Of a DNA stretch of 14,967 nt, positions 5,712 to 13,500 are shown piece by piece. Where the stretch lies: positions 1 through 14,967 of the forward strand of contig JAPLNJ010000865.1 of the NCBI GenBank assembly GCA_026692885.1, read 5' to 3'. The notes under the pieces were generated by a model. It did no database searches. It worked only from the letters and a program-made list of their open reading frames with translations, and was not told the origin of the DNA. Position 1 is the stretch's first letter; each line of letters opens with the position of its first letter. The translations under genes and the position numbers were made by a program. Origin of the DNA: Planctomycetota bacterium. GTDB taxonomy: Bacteria > Planctomycetota > Planctomycetia > Pirellulales > Pirellulaceae.

Positions 5712-7206
5712 GTGAGTCGCGCAGAGAACGCCGATGATCACGATGAACCGACCCGCCGTCGGGGGTCGCCGCTGGTAAGATGTTCCTGTAGGAGTGCAGA
5801 ACCGTGCGATTCCCGCGGCTGGTGGGCTCGTCCTGCTGGAGCTCGGCGCGAACGTAATCGACGGTCAATTCGCTGGGCGAGACGGTGACCCGCAGGTGGC
5901 CCGTATCGCCGAGGATGACGCCCTCCAGGTAGCCGTATTCGGCGGCGTAGCGGGGCGGGCGATGGTGGCCTTCGTTTCCCGGCTGTGGAACTTCCTGATA
6001 AACGATGCCGTCGAGGTCTTGCTTGGCATAGAGATGGTCGTGGCCGTGGAACAAGATCGAAACACGGTTCTGCACCAGCAGTTGATGAATCGGCGCGGGC
6101 CAGCCGGGACGGTTCTGCCGGAAGCCATCGATACCGTCAGGATTCTGGCCGCCCCATTCGAACAGCGGAGCCGCTTCCGACCCGCCGCGGCACTGCTCAT
6201 CCGCACCGCCGACCAAGTGATGGATGAAGACAAACTTGAATTTCGCTTGGCTCGCTTCGAGTGTGCGCTGGAGCCACGAATACTGTTCGGCGCCGAGTGT
6301 GCGTTTCCAATTGTCGTTCTGGCCGCGCTGCTGCTGTGTGAACCAGAACGGATCCAGCACGACAAACAACGCGTCGCCCCATTCCCAAGCGTAGTAGTCC
6401 TGCAACAGACCGGCTTCCGGATGGTTCGTCGCATTCCCCGTGTAGAAGTTATCGGGAACAGGATTGGGGAAGTACCGCTTCCGCATCGTGTTCGACCAGA
6501 CGGCCAAACTGTCGGCGTCATTGCCACGGCCGCGCGGGCTTTCCCCGTCGTGATTGCCCAGCACGAGGAACAACGGCGCGGAGTGACAGAGTTGGCCGAA
6601 GTAAAACCGTTGCGCGAGATACTGCCGGGCGGCATTCTCACGGCTGTCGTGTTTCTCGGTCATGAACGTGTCGCCTAGGTCCATGTGGAAATCGGGCGCG
6701 TCGGCCAGCGCGTTGGCCAGCGTGCGTTGATAGACCTCGGCACGAACGCGGTCGTCCAGATGCGAGTCGGCGGTGACGGTAAAGATGAACGGGCCGCCTG
6801 TCGGACGTTGCGTGTGGAACGTGTATTCGGCGCTGTGGATGTCGCGGCTGTGGAACTGATAGAAATATCGCGTGTTTGCCTGCAATGCACCGATCACCAC
6901 TTCGACCGGTTCCCCTTTCTTGAATTGGCGGAGCGGGGTCTGACGCGTGTAATTGCCGCGCTGAGTTCCGAAGGCGATGCAACCTTCGGTATCCTGATAG
7001 ACCAGCACGCTGATCGTGACGGCCTCGCGCGTGGGCCGGCCGAGAATCAGGTCCAAGGGATGCGCCGGCACTTCGTTGCAGGCCGAGTTCTGCGTGGGTT
7101 GCTGCCCGCCGCGCTGGTCACGGCCCCGCTGGCCCTCGGCCGCCCCCAGCGCCAGGCCGGCGCACAGAAACAGCGAAACTATCGGTCGGACGACGTGGAC
7201 GTTCAT
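5707..7206 (-). CDS. Secreted calcineurin-like metallophosphoesterase
   Basis: A 499-residue predicted exported phosphoesterase. Residues 1-22 form a signal peptide (MNVHVVRPIVSLFLCAGLAL). About 42-136 resembles the fibronectin-III-like N-domain of purple acid phosphatase/PhoD-type enzymes (LQANTRYFYQFHS). The catalytic metal-site motifs follow in the family order: DSH at 147-149, GD at 178-179, GNHD at 217-220, HH at 329-330 and GHDH at 388-391. It should therefore hydrolyse a phosphate ester or phosphodiester outside the cytoplasm with a dinuclear metal centre; the substrate is unknown. The ATG overlaps the sulfatase stop (ATGA at 7206-7203), with GGAAGAAGG just upstream, which implies translational coupling. 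The C-terminus (SLRDSP) ends at a TAG lying inside the terminal repeat of the palindromic element, so the native end may have been altered. Confidence 0.88.
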   Translation of the reverse strand: MNVHVVRPIVSLFLCAGLALGAAEGQRGRDQRGGQQPTQNSACNEVPAHPLDLILGRPTREAVTISVLVYQDTEGCIAFGTQRGNYTRQTPLRQFKKGEPVEVVIGALQANTRYFYQFHSRDIHSAEYTFHTQRPTGGPFIFTVTADSHLDDRVRAEVYQRTLANALADAPDFHMDLGDTFMTEKHDSRENAARQYLAQRFYFGQLCHSAPLFLVLGNHDGESPRGRGNDADSLAVWSNTMRKRYFPNPVPDNFYTGNATNHPEAGLLQDYYAWEWGDALFVVLDPFWFTQQQRGQNDNWKRTLGAEQYSWLQRTLEASQAKFKFVFIHHLVGGADEQCRGGSEAAPLFEWGGQNPDGIDGFRQNRPGWPAPIHQLLVQNRVSILFHGHDHLYAKQDLDGIVYQEVPQPGNEGHHRPPRYAAEYGYLEGVILGDTGHLRVTVSPSELTVDYVRAELQQDEPTSRGNRTVLHSYRNILPAATPDGGSVHRDHRRSLRDSP

Positions 7207-8624
7207 CGGGCCTTCTTCCTGCCCTTCCCCTGGCGGTCACGCGGGGCTTCAACCGGCTTGCTCGGATCGTAGTTCGGGTTGAGAACCGGCAGCTGGGCAT
7301 CCACGGCCGCCAGATAGCTGCTCAATCGCTGATGGAGTTCCTTGGCCTTGTCGGGCATTTCCTGCGCGAGGTCCTTACGCTCACCGGGGTCTTGAGCAAG
7401 ATTGAACAGGTGCAGCACGCCGGTCTCGTAAATATGGATCAACTTGAAGTCGGCCAGCAGAATCGCGGAGGCCGGACCGCTGGCGTCCTTGTCATAGTGC
7501 GGGAAATGGACGACAAACTCCTCACGCGGACGCTTCACAACGCCGTCGCCTGCATGGCTGAGCACGGACACCAGACTGCCGCCTTCCACACCCTTGGGCA
7601 AGGGCTCGCTGACCTGCGCGAACTCCGCGACGGTGGGGAACAAGTCCGCGCCCATCGCCCGCACGTGGGAGCAAGTGCCCGGCTTGATGCCTGGTCCGCG
7701 AATGATGAACGGCACGCGCAGGCCGCCTTCGGACACCGTGCCCTTGCCGCCACGGAACGGTGGATTGCGTCCTGGGGTGCCGTGATCGGTGGTGAAGATG
7801 ACGTAGGTTTTGTCTGCGATCCCCAATTCGTCAAGTTGCTTCAAAACCATCCCTAAGGCGAGATCCAAATCCAGAGTCGCCGCTGCCTCGGCAAGCTCCT
7901 GCTCGTTCAGACCAGCCCCCCAGCGATTCACTGCGGCGAGGGTTTCCGGCCGCGCGTCGCCCCCCTGCCGTGAGGCGTAGTGTGACATTTGGAGGTAGAA
8001 CGGTTTGCCGGCCCTGACCTGCCGGGCCATGAACTCCAGGCCACGCTCGGTCATGCCGTACAACTGTTTCGGGTGCGGATTGTCCACATTGTCCGGGCCG
8101 CCGTTGCTGGTCGGGCCATCGCTGGCATCGAAACCATACTGGCCCGGATCCGTTCGGCCCACGTGCCATTTGCCGAAGTGGGCCGTGGCGTAGCCGGCGC
8201 GCTGGAGCAACGCCGCGATGGTTATCTCGCGGGTGGGAAGCTCCGTCGAACTGGCTGGAGGCAGCACTCGGCTGTTCGCCGTCCCGCCGCGGTCCTGCTT
8301 GCCTTCGTTGACAAACGTCATGTGTAACTGCGCCGGGCTCTTGCCGGTGAAGAACGTGGCGCGCGACGGCGTACAACGCGGTGACGGAGCGTAGAAGTTG
8401 GCCAACCGCATGCCGGCCTGCGCCAGTTTCTCGAAGTTCGGCGTGCGGACAGAACCGCTTTTCGAACCTGGCACCGCGTCATCCATGCACACCGAAGTGC
8501 TGCTCCAGCCGTGACCTTCACCGAGGATGACCACGAAGTTGGGCCGCTGCGGCGTGGCGGCGAAAAGCGTCGTGCTCAGCAGAGCGACGACGGACAGGCT
8601 GATGAACGACGACCGTCTTTTCAT
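7203..8624 (-). CDS. Secreted Cys-type (type I) sulfatase
   Basis: A 473-residue sulfatase that should hydrolyse sulfate esters, probably of polysaccharides, after export (signal peptide 1-22, MKRRSSFISLSVVALLSTTLFA). The signature C84-T-P-S-R88 is the site where cysteine is converted to formylglycine, followed by ATFFTGK. Other family features are GKWHVG at 151-156, TTDHG at 278-282 and RGGKGTVSEGGLRVPF. Odd point: the N-terminal metal-binding motif, usually ADDxGW, reads GEGHGW (35-40), so the two Asp ligands are replaced by Glu and Gly. I recall similar planctomycete sulfatases, so this may be a subfamily trait. AGGAG at 8631-8635 lies six bases before the ATG. The gene is coupled to the downstream phosphoesterase by an ATGA overlap. 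The C-terminus is Arg/Lys-rich. Confidence 0.92.
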   Translation of the reverse strand: MKRRSSFISLSVVALLSTTLFAATPQRPNFVVILGEGHGWSSTSVCMDDAVPGSKSGSVRTPNFEKLAQAGMRLANFYAPSPRCTPSRATFFTGKSPAQLHMTFVNEGKQDRGGTANSRVLPPASSTELPTREITIAALLQRAGYATAHFGKWHVGRTDPGQYGFDASDGPTSNGGPDNVDNPHPKQLYGMTERGLEFMARQVRAGKPFYLQMSHYASRQGGDARPETLAAVNRWGAGLNEQELAEAAATLDLDLALGMVLKQLDELGIADKTYVIFTTDHGTPGRNPPFRGGKGTVSEGGLRVPFIIRGPGIKPGTCSHVRAMGADLFPTVAEFAQVSEPLPKGVEGGSLVSVLSHAGDGVVKRPREEFVVHFPHYDKDASGPASAILLADFKLIHIYETGVLHLFNLAQDPGERKDLAQEMPDKAKELHQRLSSYLAAVDAQLPVLNPNYDPSKPVEAPRDRQGKGRKKAR

Positions 8625-8658
8625 GGGTGTCTCCTAACGCGAACCACGGCAGCAACCA

Positions 8659-8795
8659 AGTAGGTCAGGCTTTCCAGCCTGACGTCAGCCTGGAAAGGCT
8701 GACCTACCTGACGTCAGCCTGGAAAGGCTGACCTACCTGACGTCAGCCTGGAAAGGCCGACCTACCTGACGTCAGCCTGGAAAGGCTGACCTACC
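8659..8795. repeat. Tandem 29-bp hairpin repeat array (four units plus one inverted)
   Basis: Four head-to-tail 29-bp units start at 8680, 8709, 8738 and 8767. Only unit 3 differs (AGGCCGA for AGGCTGA). Each unit holds a seven-base-pair hairpin, TCAGCCT GGAA AGGCTGA, preceded by the palindrome TGACGTCA. The stretch 8659-8679 (GTAGGTCAGGCTTTCCAGCC) is an inverted unit with the GG/CC pairs exchanged, so the array ends can also pair with each other. It fills most of the 196-bp gap between the ASST gene stop and the sulfatase start. There are no spacers, so it is not CRISPR. It could attenuate transcription or protect mRNA ends between the two gene pairs. Confidence 0.92.
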
Positions 8796-8820
8796 TCATC
8801 TCTTTCGCGTGACCGACCGG

Positions 8821-10494
8821 TTATGGCAGACGCGGGCCACCCGTGTCGGCGTTCCGCTGCGGCCCGCGTCCTGCTTCCATCCGCGCACGGTCGTCTTGAG
8901 CAGCGGCGTCACCTTTCCCGCGCCCACCACCTTGGCCGCCTTTGCCGCGGCGTTTTTCGCCGTCACCATTCCCTTGCGGACGATCGGCAGGCCGACGATC
9001 TCCGGGCGGACGCCGCTTGACGTCCAGGCCTTGTGCCGCGCGTTCGGTAATGGTGCCTTTCGGTGCCAGATCACGGTCTTGGAACGCGGGATGCTCAGCG
9101 ACGTAGCGGTAAGCGCGAAAGGCGGAGTTGGTCATCGGCAGAACGTCGCCGAGCACTTTCACCGCGCCGTCGCGAGTGACGGGGTTGATGTATTCCCAAA
9201 CGAGTTCACCCTCAGCGGTCACCTCGAAGAAATGGCCTTCGGTGTCGGAGCAGATAAACGTGTTGCCGTTGGGGAGGCGCTGGGCGCTGGAGCCGATATG
9301 GCTGAAGAAGCCGTGGCTGTTGACGGACCGATAGCTCCAGACAATTTGCTTCGAGATTTGCCGGGGCTGGTTGTGCGTGTCGTGGTCGTAGGTTTCGCGA
9401 CGGTAGCCCGCAGCGGGCGGATTGACATATTTGCCCGTGTCGCGTCCGCTCGCGTCGAGGAACGGGTTGATTTCCAGCACCGAGGACTGCGGCGTGCGCT
9501 GGTAGAGATATTGGCCGTTGTTGAAGACCATCAGATGACCCGCGCCGGGCAGTCCGGGCCGAATCCAGTGCACGTCGTGCGCCCCGCCCATCTGTTTGTG
9601 GCCGGATGTGGCCGAGTCCCAATTCTCCAGCACACGCGGCGGGGCGCCTTGGGCATAGCGGGCCGGATCGCCAAACCGGTAGAGGAAATCACCCGCCGGC
9701 CCGGCAGCCTTGGCGATGCTGGCCTGCGGGTCGCCAGGAACGAACGTGCCGTCGTGGTCAATCACATAGAGCTCGCCCTGCACGGAGTTGATGGCGATGT
9801 GGCCCGACTCCGCGTTGTAATCCATCGAATTGCAGTGCAGCCAGTCCCGCTTCAGCGGCCGCCCGGGCAGGTTGATGTTGATGCGGCCGGGATGGTCGGC
9901 AACGGTTTTGCCTGGGCCGACGAAATTCGCCTTCGTCGGGTCCACCTCCTGCACGACGTGATCGAAAAACCACCATTCCCAGATCACGTGGCCCTGCCTG
10001 TCCACTTCGACCACAGCGTCCATCTGGCCATCGCGATACGGAGCCTTCTGGGGATCCGCACCGGCGGCGAGGGCCTGGTCGTTGGTGATCGACTTGTTGG
10101 CGATGTAGAGCGTGCTGGGGGCGTTCAATTTCTTGTTGAAGATGCGCACCCAATCGTGATGTGGCGCGTAGTCCTCGCGATTTTCGGTGTATTCCCAGAC
10201 CGTCTTGCCGTCCCAGTCCACCTCCTGGAAGCCTTGGAAACCGCTCGGGTCATCCTTCGACGCGTCGAGGATGTTGCCGTTGTCCAGCAGGTGAGGATTG
10301 GTGCCGATGGGCCACGTGTGGACGACGCGGCCTTCCAGGTCGAGGAGGTAGGTCCGGCTGCCGACGCCGAACAGGGTATAGCCGTGGCAGCTTTTCTCCT
10401 GGTTGCAGTAGAGCAGTTCGGTCGGTCCCTGCAGTCGCTCGTAAGCGAGAGCGGACGTGGCGAGCATCGCCCAAATGATCAGTGTGCGTGTCAT
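8821..10494 (-). CDS. Secreted arylsulfotransferase-like (ASST) beta-propeller protein
   Basis: I prefer the ATG at 10494: GAGGAA (10502-10507) sits at good distance and a signal peptide begins there (MTRTLIIWAMLATSALA). An upstream in-frame ATG at 10509 overlaps the preceding stop as ATGA but lacks a Shine-Dalgarno. The 557-residue product carries propeller-blade repeats of the form GELVWEYINP, QVDWDGKTVWEY and HVIWEWWF, with RLPNGNTFIC. ASST-like histidine motifs are seen at HHD (112-114), LHCNSMDY (219-226) and AHDVHW...AGHLMVFNNG (305-326). E. coli-type AssT transfers sulfate between phenolic compounds through a histidine, but activity is uncertain in this distant family. The last ~75 residues are a Gly/Arg/Asp-rich tail. 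It is a clear paralogue of the C-terminal domain of the upstream fusion protein (SDTEGHFFEV versus AGVIGHLFEI). Confidence 0.85.
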   Translation of the reverse strand: MTRTLIIWAMLATSALAYERLQGPTELLYCNQEKSCHGYTLFGVGSRTYLLDLEGRVVHTWPIGTNPHLLDNGNILDASKDDPSGFQGFQEVDWDGKTVWEYTENREDYAPHHDWVRIFNKKLNAPSTLYIANKSITNDQALAAGADPQKAPYRDGQMDAVVEVDRQGHVIWEWWFFDHVVQEVDPTKANFVGPGKTVADHPGRININLPGRPLKRDWLHCNSMDYNAESGHIAINSVQGELYVIDHDGTFVPGDPQASIAKAAGPAGDFLYRFGDPARYAQGAPPRVLENWDSATSGHKQMGGAHDVHWIRPGLPGAGHLMVFNNGQYLYQRTPQSSVLEINPFLDASGRDTGKYVNPPAAGYRRETYDHDTHNQPRQISKQIVWSYRSVNSHGFFSHIGSSAQRLPNGNTFICSDTEGHFFEVTAEGELVWEYINPVTRDGAVKVLGDVLPMTNSAFRAYRYVAEHPAFQDRDLAPKGTITERAAQGLDVKRRPPGDRRPADRPQGNGDGEKRRGKGGQGGGRGKGDAAAQDDRARMEAGRGPQRNADTGGPRLP

Positions 10495-10501
10495 GTTCGG
10501 G

Positions 10502-10507
10502 TTCCTC
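10502..10507 (-). promoter_or_regulatory. Ribosome binding site overlapping upstream stop codon
   Basis: GAGGAA (minus strand) lies across the TGA of the fusion gene (10508-10506), about seven bases before the ATG at 10494. This placement decides the start of the ASST gene and suggests that ribosomes finishing the fusion gene reinitiate here. Confidence 0.7.
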
Positions 10508-13500
10508 ATGGGTTACTACGATCGTCGCGCGGCGGACGATTTTCACGGCTGCCTTGACCGTCTTTGCCAGCGCCACGACCGCCCTTGCCCGCGGGGCCGC
10601 GGTCGTCGCGTTGCTGTTCGGTCATGTTGTCGAGGCCGGTCTGGCCCTTCTGCGAGGCCGGCAGCTCGATCCTGCCCTGCGGCGTCAGATCGCGTCCGGC
10701 CAAGCCGGGATAGTCGGGCGCGTAGCGATGGACCTTGAACACGGCGTTCCAGAGGTGGCCGCGGTGGTCTTTGCCGGGCACTTCGCCCTGGGCGAGGATG
10801 CCGCCGCGCACCATCGGGTTCACGTATTGCCACACGGTTTCGCCGCCGGCCGTGATTTCGAACAGGTGGCCGATCACGCCCGCGCAGATGAGCGTATTGC
10901 CGTTGGGCAGGCGATGCGAGCCGGAGATTTCCGAGGAGAAGAAGTCCGTCCGGTTCTTCGCCTCATAGTGCCACACAGGTTTCTCCGGCCCGTAGGCTTT
11001 GCCGGGGGCGAGGATATAACGGCCCTCGGCATCCATGGGCGGGACGATTTCCTCCACGCTGGACCAGCCACGATCGTAGCCGTTGTTGAAGATCGTGATG
11101 TGGCCCGCGCCGGGATAGCCGTCGGGAATCCACTGCGCGTCATGCTGCTGGACCAACTGTTTGTCGCGCGTCGTGCCGCGCTGGTAGGCGGCGGGATTTC
11201 CCCAACGGTAGATCAGGTCGCCGCCCTTGCCGTGCTTGCCGCCGGTGTGGCCGGCGGCTTCCTTCGTCGTGGTGCTGTGGTCGAGGAACCAGATCTCGTT
11301 GCAGCCGCGCACGCTGAGCACGATCTGGTCGAGCTGCGCGCTGTAGGCGATGGAGTTCATGTGGTTCCAGAACGCGGGGGCGCCGCGGCCGTTGCAGTGC
11401 ACGTCGATCAACTCCGGATGCGCCGCCACGTCGCCGTAGTTGGCCTGCGTGCGGTCGAAGTCTTGGATCAGGTGTTCCCATACGCGCCATTCCCAGACAA
11501 TCTTGCCGCCCTGGGGATAGGTCGGCTGCACTTCGATGATGGAATCGGGGAACAGTTGCCGATCGCGCAGCAGCTCCGGATTGAAACCGGCGGCCAGGCA
11601 CTCCGCGGAGGACTTCTTCTCGACGACCAGCAGCAGGATGTTGCCATTGGGCAGTGGTGCGATGTCGTGATGCGAGAGATGCTGGTCGCTCGAATACTCG
11701 AACTCCCAGACGAGCTTGCCGGCCCAGTCGAATTCCTCGACGCGACCGCCTTCGCCGCCGCTGGTGAAGCCCCGGTTCTTGGTGAAGCAGCAGTGCAGGA
11801 GGTTGCCGTTGGGCTTGAGGTAAACCGACTGGCCCGGCTCGTAGTCGCTCTTCCACTGATGGACGACGCGACCCGCATTGTCGATCAGGTAGATGACGTT
11901 GTTGTGCTTGGGCGCGAACAGTGTGTAGCCCGCGAAGGCTTGGGGAGAGTTCTGAAACAATCCGACGGTCTGCCCGTCCGGCCCCACCCGCCGTGCGGCG
12001 TCGGTATCTTCGGGACGGTCCGTGGTGGGTTGCTCTCTGGGCTTGCGTGGATCGGACTCTTGGGGCTCGGTCTTGCGAGGCGGCTTCCGTGGGCCATCAC
12101 GCGGAGGCCCGCTTTCAGCGGGGCGCCGGTCAGGGCCGGGCTCATCCGTTTCCACGTCTCGCGTGTAGATGACGTTGAGTTCGGCGCTGGCCAGGATTAA
12201 ACCCTGCATGGCGGACAGCAGCACATCGCGGCTGACTTCATCGAGTGGCACGGCAATCTTGGGTGCCGCCGACAGGGCGTAGACGGTAACCGTGTACTTC
12301 TTCTCGCCCGGGCCTTTCGAGCGGGGCGGGGCGTAGGCCAAGTCGCGATTCACGCTATTGTTCCCCAGCGTTCCAATTCCCTTGACGTTCTTCGGGAGGC
12401 TGGTGACGTCGGCCGGAATGTTGTAGAGCACCCAGTACCATTTGATCCCATCCGGGGCCACGTGGTGCATCAGGACGGCGAAACTGCGGGTGCCAGCCGG
12501 CGCCCCGTTCCACTCCAAGGGAAGCGTGGCGGCGCTACCGTCGCCGGTGAAGTCCTTCGGTAGCGATCCACCGTCGGTCACCTCGGGGCTGCGCAGCACA
12601 AACCCCGAGCGGGGCTTTGCGGCGGCTACAGCCGTGTCACTTCCGCGGTCTTGTTCCGGTTGCCGTCCGCGGGGACGTTCGTCCTTTCTTGGGGGTTGAT
12701 CGTCGTCCATCGCTCGTTCGTCTTCACTCCCTTGAGCCTCGCCACGCGGAGGCTTACGGTCGCCAGGCCGATCTGCATCGCGTGGTGGCTTGCGGCCAGT
12801 GCCTGCGTCAGCGCGTGCCACTCGCTCGACCGGGGTGGGCTTGATGACCGGACGGCTTTCAGCATCGATCGGTAGCACCACGCGGAAGCTGAGGTGATAG
12901 TAGGGATGATCCGGGTCTTGGGGGCCGCGGTAATAGGACGGGTTGCGGTTCGACACACGGCTGTGGCCATCTTCGCCGTTGTACCAGTTGCCGCCGCGCA
13001 TGCCACGATACGGCTTGCCGTCAGGCATCAAACTGCCGCGTTCCGGACCTGGCGGATTGTCCGTGGGACTGTAGGCGTAGTAATCGCGATCGTACCAGTC
13101 GTTGACGAACTGCCAGACATTCCCTGCCATGTCGTACAGGCCATAGCCATTGGCACCGTCGGAGGTTTGAAAAGTCTCCTGCGCCCCGGGCCAGCCAAAG
13201 TCGCTCTTGCGTTGCAACTTGCCATTGAAGAAACCGACCGGCGTCGTCCAGGGCAGTGGCCCTGCGCGAAAGGGGTTCTTCGATTCCGGCCAGTTGGCCT
13301 TGGTGGGATCTGCCTCATTCGCCCACGGGAAATTCCAGTAGGGACCAATTTGGCCGCCGCGCGAGGCGTATTCCCATTCCGCCTCCGTCGGTAGACGGCA
13401 ACCGCTCTGGTTGAAATCGCAGTCCCATGTGGACGTCTTGTAGCACTGCGGAAAACCCTGCTGCTTGCTCAGCCAGTTGCAGTAGACCGCCGCGCCCTGC

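Noticed and set aside
8680..8795. CRISPR array
   Set aside because: The 29-bp units are directly contiguous with no spacers, and no cas gene is present.
8809..12200. Long plus-strand ORFs (582 and 572 residues) opposite the ASST and fusion genes
   Set aside because: They are antisense shadows in a GC-rich region. They show no domain motifs or ribosome binding sites, while the minus strand has signal peptides and clear family signatures.
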